Of a DNA stretch of 64,000 nucleotides, positions 49,211 to 62,125 are shown one piece after another (within the stretch, counting starts at the first letter, position 1; the number at the start of each line of letters is the position of its first letter). Source of the DNA: Pseudomonas helleri (lineage in GTDB: Bacteria > Pseudomonadota > Gammaproteobacteria > Pseudomonadales > Pseudomonadaceae); the NCBI RefSeq assembly GCF_009600315.1, contig NZ_WIWC01000021.1:1-64000 (forward strand), read 5' to 3'. Under the pieces are notes generated by a model. It was not told where the DNA came from. It did not search any database and saw nothing but the letters and a program-made list of their open reading frames with translations. The position numbers and the translations under genes were made by a program.

Positions 49211-50055
49211 TGAGCTGCTCCCGTGCGAGTCAGTGCTGCACTTTGTGCCAAGCGATCAAGGATCAGGGTCAAAATGACAATGGCGATGGCCGCGTTGATT
49301 GACTGGGCAATATTGAGCGTACGAATGGCGCCGTAGATGGCCTCACCCAGCCCGCCTGAGCCGACAATCCCGGCGATCACCACCATGCCGAAGGCCATCA
49401 TCAAACTTTGGTTGATGCCGGTCATGATGCTGGGCATGGCAAACGGCAAACGAATCTTGAAAAACATCTGCCAGCCGGTAACGCCGCTGGCTTCGCCCAA
49501 TTCGATAAATTCACGCGGGGTCATGCGGATACCCAACGAGGTCAGGCGTAGGGCCGGGGGCAAAGCGACAATAAACGTCGCCAACAATGCCGTGGCCGAG
49601 CCATACCCAAGCAAGGCAATCGCCGGTAGCAAGTAGATATAGGGTGGCAAGGTTTGCACCAGATCCAGACACGGATCGACGACGCGGTCAAAACGCGGGG
49701 TCAACCCCGCCAGCACACCCAGCGGCACAGCCACCAGCAGTGCCAGCAACGTGGCAGTGAGCACCAGCGCAAGGGTGCTCACTGTCTGCGGCCACAAGCC
49801 CATAAGGTTGCAAAACACTAACGCCCCCCCTGCCAGAATGGCAAAACGCAGCCCGACTATGCGCCAACCAATCAACGCCACCATCAGTGCGATGACGTAA
49901 TACGGTGCAAATGCAATGCACCACTGCACCGCTTCGTAGGCACTTTTAAGTCCGGAGTTAAGGGCGCTAAACAACCACTCGCCGTTATCCATCAGCCATT
50001 CGAGGGCTGAATCGACTGTGCTATCGAAGGGTTTGGCAAAGTCCGGGATGCTCAT
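49207..50055 (-). CDS. quaternary-amine ABC transporter permease (ProW-like)
   Basis: A 282-residue permease: LDLVQTLPPYIYLLPAIALL and the EAA-type loop ELGEASGVTGWQMFFKIRLP, with a long N-terminal extension as in ProW. It overlaps the ATPase gene (4 bases) and the second permease gene (4 bases). Confidence 0.9.
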   Translation of the reverse strand: MSIPDFAKPFDSTVDSALEWLMDNGEWLFSALNSGLKSAYEAVQWCIAFAPYYVIALMVALIGWRIVGLRFAILAGGALVFCNLMGLWPQTVSTLALVLTATLLALLVAVPLGVLAGLTPRFDRVVDPCLDLVQTLPPYIYLLPAIALLGYGSATALLATFIVALPPALRLTSLGIRMTPREFIELGEASGVTGWQMFFKIRLPFAMPSIMTGINQSLMMAFGMVVIAGIVGSGGLGEAIYGAIRTLNIAQSINAAIAIVILTLILDRLAQSAALTRTGAAQ

Positions 50056-51170
50056 AGGGAAGGCTCCAGCTCATGGGCCGCAGGGCTTGCCACACCCTCA
50101 TTGGGAATGCCTTGCACGCCACGCAACAGGTCGCGTGGCGTAATGATGCCGACGACCGTCCGGTTATCGACCACCGCGAGCGCATCACGATCGGACTTCA
50201 TGGTCAGCTCGATCAATTCGTCGATATCGGCTTCAGGTGTGGTTTTGCTCAGGCGGGCAATATCGCACCCGGGATGTGCGGCCTTATAGGCGTCCACCGG
50301 GGTCATCACCGAATGAGCCTTGACCAGATGCAGCCGGGAAATCCCTGCCACAAATTCGGCCACATAATCGTCGGCCGGGTTGAGCACAATCTCTTCGGCC
50401 GTGCCGACTTGAATGATTGCACCGTCTTTCATGATGGCGATGCGATCTCCAATGCGGATGGCCTCGTCCAGATCGTGGGTGATAAAGACGGCCGACTTGC
50501 CCAACTCCTTGGTCAACTGCCGGAACTCGTCCTGCAACTGCCGACGAATCAACGGATCAAGCGCGCTGAAAGGTTCATCCATCAATATCACTTCCGGATC
50601 AGCGGTCAGTGCTCGCGCCAGTCCGACCCGCTGCTGCATACCGCCCGACAGCTCGTTGGGGTAGCGCGATGCCCAATCGCTCAAGCCGACTTTTGCCAGC
50701 GATTGCTCGGCCACCAGATTGCGCTGAGTCTTGCCGACGCCCTGCACTTCCAGGCCAAAGGCGGTGTTTTCCAGCACGGTGCGGTTGGGCAGCAAGGCCA
50801 CACTCTGGAACACCATGCTGATGTGTTTGGCCCGCACCTCCCGTAGCTGTGCAGGACTGAGCGAGGTTAAATCCTTGCCCTTGACCAGAATCTTTCCGGC
50901 GCTGGGTTCAATCAACTTGTTAAGCAGCCTGATCAACGTGGATTTGCCACTGCCGGACAACCCCATAATGCAAAAAATCTCGCCTCGTCGAACGTGAAGA
51001 CTGACGTCGGACACGCCGACCACACACCCGTAGTTTTGCAAGATCTGGGTTTTTGACAGCCCCTGATTAACCACCGCATCCATGGCAGCAGGCGCTTGTT
51101 TACCAAAAATTTTCCAGACCGACTGGCAATCCACCAGTACTTCGTTAGTGTCAATTTTAGCCGTAGTCAT
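50052..51170 (-). CDS. quaternary-amine ABC transporter ATPase (ProV-like, with CBS domains)
   Basis: A 372-residue ATPase with Walker A GLSGSGKST (about residues 69-77), signature LSGGMQQRVGLARAL, Walker B VILMDEPFSALD, and a C-terminal CBS region (SDRDALAVVDNRTVVGIITP) that senses ionic strength or nucleotides in ProV/OpuA relatives. The N-terminal extension FGKQAPAAMDAVVNQGLSK is typical of ProV. It energises the two permeases encoded downstream. Confidence 0.92.
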   Translation of the reverse strand: MTTAKIDTNEVLVDCQSVWKIFGKQAPAAMDAVVNQGLSKTQILQNYGCVVGVSDVSLHVRRGEIFCIMGLSGSGKSTLIRLLNKLIEPSAGKILVKGKDLTSLSPAQLREVRAKHISMVFQSVALLPNRTVLENTAFGLEVQGVGKTQRNLVAEQSLAKVGLSDWASRYPNELSGGMQQRVGLARALTADPEVILMDEPFSALDPLIRRQLQDEFRQLTKELGKSAVFITHDLDEAIRIGDRIAIMKDGAIIQVGTAEEIVLNPADDYVAEFVAGISRLHLVKAHSVMTPVDAYKAAHPGCDIARLSKTTPEADIDELIELTMKSDRDALAVVDNRTVVGIITPRDLLRGVQGIPNEGVASPAAHELEPSL

Positions 51171-51246
51171 ATCGTAACCCGTCGAACCAGTTTGACCTGA
51201 TTTCTCTAATTAATCGTAGGGCGGCAGTGGCAACAAACAGGGCGAA

Positions 51247-52095
51247 TCAGTTTTTTATATTGCCCCAGCGTTTTAAAAGATCCGGGTGTTTATCAGCCCA
51301 CGACTGCACGGCCTGATCGACCGTCTGACCGTCTTTCATCGCACCATTAATGGCGGTTATATCAGCCAGCGGCACATACACACTGGCCATGACTTCACGC
51401 GCATGCGGATAGGCCTGGGCGAAACCTTTATGAGCGACCCAGTAATAACCTTGAGGGGGAGAGAAAGAACCCTTGGGGTCTTTGAGGAACTTCAGATCAA
51501 ACTTTTGTGCCATCCAGGACGGTTCCCAAATAGTCACTGCAACCCACTCTTTACGGTCCGTCGCGGACTTCAACGCTGCGGTCATCGCTGCGGTACTGCC
51601 ATCAAGCAATTTGAGCTTCAAGCCATAGTCATTAACCGCTTTGGCCGCATCGTTCATGACCCCAGAACCGGGTTCAATGCCGATGACCTTGCCACCAAAC
51701 TTGTCAGCGTTGGCATTCAACTCATCCATTGAGTCGATGGTTACATACTGAGGGACTGCAATGGCCTGATACAGCCCAAATGAAACAGGCGACAACTTTT
51801 CAAGGCGATTTTTATTTTTGTTCCAATAATCCTGGGCGGCATAATCGGTTTGTGCAGCCAACACTTGAATATCGCCTTTACTTAACGCGGCAAAGGCAAT
51901 ACCCAGCTCTGAGAAGTTAATCACGTTGACGGTATATCCGGCGTCCTCCAACACCTTTTTGGTAATACCGGTGATGGGGGTCAAGTCCTCCCATGACAAC
52001 GTGCCCATGGTGATGGTTTTTTCTTCAGCCTGAACGGGCAAACTTAATAGACCGGCCACAGTGAGTGCGCAGAGTGCTTTCCAAATTCTGTTCAT
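51247..52095 (-). CDS. glycine betaine/quaternary-amine substrate-binding protein (ProX-like)
   Basis: A 282-residue periplasmic protein with a signal peptide (cleavage after PVQA). It has the OpuAC fold with aromatic residues that could form the cation-pi cage (LSWEDLTPITG, TIWEPSWMAQKFDLKFL and GYYWVAHKGF). It delivers a quaternary amine to the ProVW complex encoded downstream. The upstream neighbour is a FAD-dependent oxidoreductase on the same strand. Confidence 0.9.
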   Translation of the reverse strand: MNRIWKALCALTVAGLLSLPVQAEEKTITMGTLSWEDLTPITGITKKVLEDAGYTVNVINFSELGIAFAALSKGDIQVLAAQTDYAAQDYWNKNKNRLEKLSPVSFGLYQAIAVPQYVTIDSMDELNANADKFGGKVIGIEPGSGVMNDAAKAVNDYGLKLKLLDGSTAAMTAALKSATDRKEWVAVTIWEPSWMAQKFDLKFLKDPKGSFSPPQGYYWVAHKGFAQAYPHAREVMASVYVPLADITAINGAMKDGQTVDQAVQSWADKHPDLLKRWGNIKN

Positions 52096-52163
52096 AAGGA
52101 GCCTCGATAGACGGATACAACAGTGAAGTGGCTTTTATTTAAAAGAGCCGCTATTAAAACGTA

Positions 52164-53510
52164 TTAACCCTCTCGCCCTACTCTTAACGCTTGCCAACGA
52201 ATAACCGAGTTAACCCCCAACCTGGTTAAGAAGCGCGGCGGTAATTTGCTCGGCCCAGGTGCCCGGCTGAAAAGATCCAAAGCACTGGACACGGCGCCGC
52301 TGGCCAATTCGGCGGCCATGACTCCCGCCAGTGTGCTTTTGACCGTGCCCAAGCCATTCTCACAACACGCCGAATACAGGTTGTCATCAATCTCACCAAA
52401 GGCAGCAGCGCTGTTGCGGCTTAAACACAAGCGACCCGCCCAGCTGAACTCCAACGGCGTGGACTTCAACTCCGGGAACCGTGCATCCATTGACAGCCGC
52501 TGCTCACGTGCGACTTCAGCCACACGCTTTGCTGTCACCTGAATGCTGGGGTCATAGGTAAAACGGGTGCGGATCACAATGCGCGAACAACCATCAACCG
52601 TGATTTTTCGAAGGGTGGCGCCCATAGGGTCTGCGGGCAGAATGGCCCACCGATCATGCCCCGCCGGCTGCCCGGCCAGAGCATCCGGGCGGTAAGCCGC
52701 CGTCATGGACGCGTAAGTGAAGACATGCAAAAGCCGTCCTTGAAAGTGACCGAAGTCTTCAATGTGGCCATTGACCGCCAGAATGACTTTGGGCGCATGC
52801 ACTGCACCGCCCGTCGATGTTGCCGTCCAGCCATTTCCCGATTTCGACAACCCAATGATCGGCGACTGTTCATACAAACTGATGAGGTTGCTCAACCCAC
52901 CGGCCAGATCCTTGATGTACTGCGCCGGTTGAATCATCACCGCACCGGGCGTGTACAAACCGCCGCGATAATACGTCGAGCCGGTAATGGCACGCATCTG
53001 CGCGGCATCCAGCATCTCGTAGTGTTCGCCGATACCTTTGAGTGATTTGGCATAGTTAACATTGAGCTTCAGCCCGCGTTCACTGGCAGCGGCGTTGATC
53101 TTGCCACAAGGATCAAAGGTGGCAGCCGACATGCCATATTCACGCGCAGCGTCGGCGGCGAACGCGATAGCCAGGCGATTCTCAGCAATTTCCCGCGCCG
53201 TTGCGCTGTCACCTGCTACGGAATATTCACCGGTCGACAGGCTATGCGGCACGTCAATCATAAAACCGGAGTTGCGCCCCGCAGGGCCTTTCGCCACTTC
53301 ATGGGCATCAACCACCACGATGCTGTCGCCCGGATGCAACTGCGCCAACCGACGTGCAGCTGACAGCCCGGCAAAACCCGCGCCGATAATCAGCCAGTCA
53401 GCCAACACCGTGCCATCAAGACGACGCACAGCAACCGTGCGGGTGGAGATGGCCTCCCAACCTGAAACCCCGGTGTCTACCGGCAAGCGCTTGATGGCAT
53501 GAAGGCTCAT
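52164..53510 (-). CDS. FAD-dependent amino-acid/amine oxidoreductase (DAO family)
   Basis: A 448-residue protein of the D-amino-acid-oxidase superfamily: the FAD motif LIIGAGFAGLSAARRLA is at about residues 40-56, and the C-terminal FAD part is near YSACCENGLGTVKSTLAG. Related enzymes include gamma-glutamylputrescine oxidase, sarcosine oxidases and D-hydroxyproline dehydrogenase. It overlaps the ALDH gene by 4 bases, so the two steps are probably consecutive: oxidation to an imine or aldehyde, then oxidation to an acid. Confidence 0.87.
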   Translation of the reverse strand: MSLHAIKRLPVDTGVSGWEAISTRTVAVRRLDGTVLADWLIIGAGFAGLSAARRLAQLHPGDSIVVVDAHEVAKGPAGRNSGFMIDVPHSLSTGEYSVAGDSATAREIAENRLAIAFAADAAREYGMSAATFDPCGKINAAASERGLKLNVNYAKSLKGIGEHYEMLDAAQMRAITGSTYYRGGLYTPGAVMIQPAQYIKDLAGGLSNLISLYEQSPIIGLSKSGNGWTATSTGGAVHAPKVILAVNGHIEDFGHFQGRLLHVFTYASMTAAYRPDALAGQPAGHDRWAILPADPMGATLRKITVDGCSRIVIRTRFTYDPSIQVTAKRVAEVAREQRLSMDARFPELKSTPLEFSWAGRLCLSRNSAAAFGEIDDNLYSACCENGLGTVKSTLAGVMAAELASGAVSSALDLFSRAPGPSKLPPRFLTRLGVNSVIRWQALRVGREG

Positions 53511-55024
53511 ATCAGGGACTCGTCTGCCGATCGATCAGACACATCGATCCAGATGGTTTTGATTTCGGTGTATTGGTCGTGGGCAAACACAGACTTGTCG
53601 CGACCGCCGAAGCCCGATTGTTTGTAACCGCCAAACGGTGTCGAGGCATCGCCCTCGCCAAAGCAGTTGACCGTGACGATACCTGCGCGAATTTCACGGG
53701 ACAGTTTGATCGCCCGGCGCAGGCTGGCGGTGTAAACCGAAGCGGCGAGGCCATACACCGTGTCATTGGCCAGAGCGATTGCTTCAGTCAATGTGCTGAA
53801 CGTACGCACCGACAGAATAGGACCGAAGATTTCCTCCTGAAACAGGCGGCTATCACGGTCAACGCCATCAATGACGGTGGGCTGGACGAAGACGCCATCA
53901 ACCGTATCGCCGCCGTACACCACGTCCAGTTTTGCCGCAATGGCTTGCTCCAGATACCCCTTCACCTTGGCGAAATGCTCCGGACTGACCAACGCGCCCA
54001 CGCGATTTTGCGGGTCCAGCGGATCGCCCATTTTCCATTCGCGGATATAAGCGCCCATGCGTTTGAGCAGGTCGTCCTTGATCGACTCGTGCACCAGCAA
54101 GCGAGAGGTTGCCGAGCAATTTTCGCCCATGTTCCAAAAGGCGCCGTTGACCACCTGTTCAGCCACATGGTCGAGGTCTTCGGCATCATCCATCACCACC
54201 GCCGGGTTCTTGCCACCACACTCCAGCACGATGCGCTTGAGGTTGGAGTCTGCCGAATAGTGTAAAAAGCGGCGCCCGGTGGCGGTGGAGCCGGTGAAGC
54301 TGACCATATCAATCTCGTTGTGCAAACCGATCGGCTCACCGACGTCCTTGCCGGTGCCCGTCACAATATTCAACACCCCTGCCGGTACGCCCGCCTCAAA
54401 GGCCAGCTCGGCCACACGCAACGTGGTGAGGGTGGTTTGCTCGGCTGGTTTGACGATGACTGAACAGCCAGCGGCAAGGGCCGGGCCGATTTTCCAGGCC
54501 AGCATCAGCAAAGGGAAGTTCCACGGCAATACACAGCCCACCACGCCAATTGGCTCGCGCACCACCAGCGTCAGCGCATCATTGCTGACCGGCGCCGTGC
54601 TGTCGTATAGCTTGTCGATCAGTTCGGCATGCCAGCGCAGGGTGTGAATAGTGTCGGGAATATCCACCAACTGGCATTCACTGACCGGCTTGCCGCTGTC
54701 CAGGCTTTCGAGCACGGCCAATTCGTGACGATTACGCTCGATCAGGCGGGCAAACTTGAGCAACACTGCTTTGCGTTCACCGGGAGATAACAAGCGCCAG
54801 CGCCCGTCTTCAAACGCTTCCTTGGCTTTGCTCACCGCATAATCGACGTCTTCGGCCGAACAGGCGGCAATATCGGTTAAAAATGCACCGGTTGCCGGGT
54901 TGTGCGTGGCCAGCGTATTACCGGAAATCGCCGGTTTAAATGCCCCATTGATAAACGCATGGGACGGGAATGAAATCGATTGCGCGAGGGCCGCGTATTC
55001 AGCCTTGGTCAGTAAATCAGTCAT
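53507..55024 (-). CDS. aldehyde dehydrogenase (PuuC-like)
   Basis: About 505 residues from the ATG at 55024 (MTDLLTKAEY); a start at 55051 would lie further inside the DapA-like gene. The catalytic Glu is in IVLECGGKNPAVV, the Cys in WNMGENCSATSRLL, and the NAD site includes VSFTGSTATGRR. It resembles gamma-glutamyl-gamma-aminobutyraldehyde dehydrogenase. It overlaps the dapA-like gene by 8 bases and the FAD oxidase gene by 4 bases. Confidence 0.9.
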   Translation of the reverse strand: MTDLLTKAEYAALAQSISFPSHAFINGAFKPAISGNTLATHNPATGAFLTDIAACSAEDVDYAVSKAKEAFEDGRWRLLSPGERKAVLLKFARLIERNRHELAVLESLDSGKPVSECQLVDIPDTIHTLRWHAELIDKLYDSTAPVSNDALTLVVREPIGVVGCVLPWNFPLLMLAWKIGPALAAGCSVIVKPAEQTTLTTLRVAELAFEAGVPAGVLNIVTGTGKDVGEPIGLHNEIDMVSFTGSTATGRRFLHYSADSNLKRIVLECGGKNPAVVMDDAEDLDHVAEQVVNGAFWNMGENCSATSRLLVHESIKDDLLKRMGAYIREWKMGDPLDPQNRVGALVSPEHFAKVKGYLEQAIAAKLDVVYGGDTVDGVFVQPTVIDGVDRDSRLFQEEIFGPILSVRTFSTLTEAIALANDTVYGLAASVYTASLRRAIKLSREIRAGIVTVNCFGEGDASTPFGGYKQSGFGGRDKSVFAHDQYTEIKTIWIDVSDRSADESLI

Positions 55025-55928
55025 GGTTGGCCCCCGAAGTGATGTGCGCAACGGTGCGCTTTACAGTGGCAATGATGGTTTGCAAGGCGTGTTTTTCTTC
55101 CGGATCCAGCGCTAGCAACGGCAGGCGCACATCGCCAACTTTCAAGCCACTCACCTCACACCCGAACTTGATCGACTGCACGAATTTGCCAGCATCGAGC
55201 GCATTCATCAGCGGCATCATTGCCGACATGATCTGACGGCCTTTATCGAAGTTTTTTTCAATCACGCAGGCTTGATAGAGGGCCACGTGTTCTTTGGGCA
55301 GAAAGTTGGAACCCGCGCACACCCAACTTCTGGCCCCCCAGGCAAAGAACTCCAGCGCTTGATCATCCCAGCCGCACGACAGGGCAATATGCGGGAACTC
55401 ACGGGCCAGCAGATGGACACGCGCCATGTCGCCAGAGCTTTCCTTGATTGCGACCACGTTTTTTGATTTGCTGACCCGCGCCAGGTAATCCTCATCCATC
55501 GAAACGCTCATGCGGCCCGGGTAGTTGTAAAGCATGATCGGCAGATCGGCGGCGCGATCAATTGCCAGTGCATGGTGAGCGTTTTCTTGAGACGTCGGCA
55601 ATGCGTAAGGCGGTGACGTGACCAAAATCGCGTCCGCCTTGATCGCTTTGGCTTCTTTGGCATAGTGCACGGCATCTTCGGTACGTATCGCCCCGGTACT
55701 GACAATCAGTTGTACACGGTTGCCAATCACGTCCTTGGCATAGGCGGCCAGTTCGGTGCGCTCTTCGCCAGTTTGCGCATAATATTCGCCGGTCGAGCCG
55801 CCGATAATAATGCCGTGTACGTTGGCTTCAATCAGCGACTCCAGAACTTCTGAATAAACACTCCAGTCAATCTCACCGTCTGGCGTATAAGGCGTTACCG
55901 CGGGCGTATAAATACCTTCAAATTTCAA
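55017..55928 (-). CDS. dihydrodipicolinate synthase-family lyase
   Basis: A 303-residue DapA/NAL superfamily protein. The Schiff-base Lys is in VVAIKESSGD (about residue 164), the Tyr in IMLYNYPGRM (about 136), and the binding loop is GGSTGEYYAQT. In catabolic clusters such proteins act as aldolases or as the HPC deaminase of hydroxyproline breakdown. Genes for an FAD oxidase and an ALDH on the same transcript fit the latter, but no proline epimerase is present here. Assignment is inference. Confidence 0.87.
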   Translation of the reverse strand: MKFEGIYTPAVTPYTPDGEIDWSVYSEVLESLIEANVHGIIIGGSTGEYYAQTGEERTELAAYAKDVIGNRVQLIVSTGAIRTEDAVHYAKEAKAIKADAILVTSPPYALPTSQENAHHALAIDRAADLPIMLYNYPGRMSVSMDEDYLARVSKSKNVVAIKESSGDMARVHLLAREFPHIALSCGWDDQALEFFAWGARSWVCAGSNFLPKEHVALYQACVIEKNFDKGRQIMSAMMPLMNALDAGKFVQSIKFGCEVSGLKVGDVRLPLLALDPEEKHALQTIIATVKRTVAHITSGANHD

Positions 55929-55930
55929 GA

Positions 55931-56644
55931 TTATTTCTCCGGATATACATGACCTGAAAGATCGACAAGTGCGTCGGCTTTAATGCCCTGGGGCGCTATA
56001 AAAATTTCCATGTTCTGACGCGACAACTCCCAGTGTTCAAACACAAGATCAACCACCCCCGCTTCATCGCGGCGTTCAATGGCTTCGATAAACAAATCAT
56101 GGTGTTCGGCTGAGCGTTCCAGACGCTCTTCCATGTCTTCGTTGTGCGGACGAAAGAAGGTATTGCCAATGCGTGAGTGATCTATCAGCAACCGTTCCAG
56201 GCTGGGCATCAGGTAGGGGTTGCCGGCCATTTCGCCCATGATGGCGTGAAAGCGGTTGTTCTCGACCACCATGCCCAACGCATCATTCGCCGTTGTGGCC
56301 ATGCGAAACCGTGACTGTGTGTCTTTTAAATCGGTGAGTTGCCGGGGTTTGAAGTTCTGTACGGCCAAGCGGCCAATGGCCGCGTACATCATCGGCGCCA
56401 CCAGAAAGAAATTGCGCAGGGTGGAGTGGTTCATCGGAATAACCCGGGCACCGCGGTTCTCACGAATATCCACATAGCCTTCACCTGCCAGACGACGAAA
56501 AACTTCGCGAACCGGCGTACGCGATAAACCATATCGCTCACTGAGCAGCACTTCATCGAGCGCTTCATCAGGGTCGAGTTCCATCGTTAATATTTGCCGC
56601 TTCAAGTCATCGTAAAGACAGGTTTTTCCATTTTTCACAAACAA
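55931..56644 (-). CDS. GntR/FCD-family transcriptional regulator
   Basis: A 237-residue protein: the winged helix (LDEVLLSERYGLSRTPVREV, about residues 29-48) and a C-terminal FCD domain with metal-binding histidines (NNRFHAIMGEMAGN and SAEHHDLFIEAIE). It lies 2 bases before the dapA-like gene and so may be co-transcribed with the catabolic operon that it controls. A perfect palindrome lies about 90 bases upstream of its start. Confidence 0.9.
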   Translation of the reverse strand: MFVKNGKTCLYDDLKRQILTMELDPDEALDEVLLSERYGLSRTPVREVFRRLAGEGYVDIRENRGARVIPMNHSTLRNFFLVAPMMYAAIGRLAVQNFKPRQLTDLKDTQSRFRMATTANDALGMVVENNRFHAIMGEMAGNPYLMPSLERLLIDHSRIGNTFFRPHNEDMEERLERSAEHHDLFIEAIERRDEAGVVDLVFEHWELSRQNMEIFIAPQGIKADALVDLSGHVYPEK

Positions 56645-56733
56645 CCTCCAGAGGTGTTTTCGCCGTAGTTAACGGCTGTTTGTTGAAGCCAGATTCGCAT
56701 GGGGTAAACAGGTCGTCAACGGATTGTATTTTC

Positions 56734-56745
56734 TATGTATACATA
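56734..56745. promoter_or_regulatory. candidate GntR operator
   Basis: Perfect 12-bp palindrome TATGTATACATA, containing the GTATAC core common to FCD-type GntR operators, in the promoter region of the minus-strand operon. The rest of 56645-57033 shows no gene. Confidence 0.5.
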
Positions 56746-57033
56746 TAAAACACAGTCAAAAAAGCCCTATTAATTAGATATAACTATTTATAATCATGTA
56801 CTTACAAATAAACCTAAAAAACAATGACGTCGCTATCAGGAAAGAATGTCGTCGTTTTTGGAATGTATTGAGAAAGAAGGATCAGATGCCGGGGCACACG
56901 AGGACGACCGGGTGCGACACGCGTACGATCATTTGCGACATGATTGGCTGCAACGTTCTCTTGAGGGATTGGCTGCACGAGCACCCAACCGTGCGAAATC
57001 GATCAGATCCTGTTGATAAAAACGCCGAAAACC

Positions 57034-57078
57034 AAAAAACCCGCACCACCCCTGCGCTTAGCAGGAGTCATGCGGGTT
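57034..57078 (-). terminator. rho-independent terminator of fadH
   Basis: Read on the minus strand: stem AACCCGCA / TGCGGGTT with an inner CCTGC / GCAGG hairpin, followed by a six-base T tract. It follows the fadH stop by about 40 bases. Confidence 0.75.
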
Positions 57079-57119
57079 ATTTTGACCGTGTTGACGGGTG
57101 CAGCGCTGTCAATACTGCC

Positions 57120-60733
<3,614 letters not shown>

Positions 60734-60757
60734 TTTTGCCTCCATTTTTCAGTTGCC

Positions 60758-62086
60758 TCAGGCTACGCTCAGGATCGCACTGCGCAGCGTGTCGAAGATT
60801 TGTGCCACCTGATCACGGGTGATCACCAGGGGTGGCGATATAACGATGGTGTCACCGGAGCCACGCACCAGCACGCCGTGCTCGAAACAACTTTGCGCCA
60901 CGGCTGCACCCCGAGCGCCAACGGCACCTTCACGCGGTGCCAACTCAACCGCGCAGAGCAGGCCAATAGCCCGAATATCGACAACCCATTGCACCCCTTG
61001 CAAGGCTAATGCACAGGCTTGCCAAAGCGGCTCGATAGCCCGGGCCTGTTCGTTAATGCCTTGCTCGGCATGCACCTCAAGCGTGGCCAACCCCGCAGCG
61101 CACGCCAGTGGATGGGCCGAGTAGGTGTAGCCGTGCATCAACTCGATGGCATTTTCAGGGCCTCGCATAAACGCTTGATACACCGCTGCGCTGACGATCA
61201 CCCCACCCATGGGCACGGCACCATTGGTCAAACCCTTGGCCGTGGTCATGATGTCTGGTGTCACGCCCAATGCCTGCGCGGCAAAGCTGCTGCCTAGTCG
61301 GCCGAAGCCCGTGATGACCTCATCAAAAATCAACAGAATGCCGTGCCGGTCGCAGATCTCGCGCAACACGTGCAGATAACCAACAGGCGGCGGGTATACA
61401 CCGCCGGAGCCGGTCACCGGCTCAATGATGACTGCCGCCACAGTGCCCGGATCCTGAATCTCCAATAATTGAGTGAGCGCGTGGGCGTACTGCAGACCGC
61501 CTTCCGGCTGGCCGGCACTGAAACGCATGCTGGCGTCATACGGGAGCGGCAGATGAGCAACTTCACCCAGCAAAGGGCCAAAATCACGTTTCTGCCGACC
61601 GATACCCGACACGGACAGGCCACCAAAGCCCATACCGTGATAACCCTTGGCACGTCCGATAAAGCGTGTTCGGCGGCAATCGCCACGGGCCTGGTGGTAG
61701 GCGCGAGCGATTTTCAGGGCGGTGTCCACAGCCTCCGAGCCGGAGTTGGTAAAAAAGACCTGCTCCATGCCTGCCGGGGCAACGTCGATCAAGCGCTCGG
61801 CCATGCGCAAAGCGGCGGGATGGCTCATTTTGAACGAGGACACAAAATCCAGACGCCCGGCGGCTTCGCGAATGGCTTCGGTAATTTTTGCCTGACCATG
61901 GCCCGCGTTCACGCACCATAGACCGGCCATGGCATCCAGCACCTGACGGCCGTCCGTGGTGGTGTAGTACATGCCTTGGGCCGAGCTGAACATCATGGCC
62001 TGCTGCTTAAACTGACGCATGGGCGTGAAAGGTGCCCAAAAGGCCATTGAATCGCGGCCACTTTCAAGGTGGGCGAGGTCAGTCAT
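60758..62086 (-). CDS. class III omega-aminotransferase (omega-amino acid:pyruvate type)
   Basis: A 442-residue PLP enzyme. The Schiff-base Lys is in IMTTAKGLTNGAVPMGG; further sites are FFTNSGSEAVDTALKIA and LLIFDEVITGFGRLG with the cofactor Asp. The N-terminal WAPFTPMRQFK matches the beta-alanine:pyruvate branch. It would transfer an amino group from an omega-amino acid or amine to pyruvate; the next gene is an ALDH. Confidence 0.92.
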   Translation of the reverse strand: MTDLAHLESGRDSMAFWAPFTPMRQFKQQAMMFSSAQGMYYTTTDGRQVLDAMAGLWCVNAGHGQAKITEAIREAAGRLDFVSSFKMSHPAALRMAERLIDVAPAGMEQVFFTNSGSEAVDTALKIARAYHQARGDCRRTRFIGRAKGYHGMGFGGLSVSGIGRQKRDFGPLLGEVAHLPLPYDASMRFSAGQPEGGLQYAHALTQLLEIQDPGTVAAVIIEPVTGSGGVYPPPVGYLHVLREICDRHGILLIFDEVITGFGRLGSSFAAQALGVTPDIMTTAKGLTNGAVPMGGVIVSAAVYQAFMRGPENAIELMHGYTYSAHPLACAAGLATLEVHAEQGINEQARAIEPLWQACALALQGVQWVVDIRAIGLLCAVELAPREGAVGARGAAVAQSCFEHGVLVRGSGDTIVISPPLVITRDQVAQIFDTLRSAILSVA

Positions 62087-62125
62087 AAAAACTCCTGTGT
62101 GCTTGAACGGGGGGGAATGAAGGCA

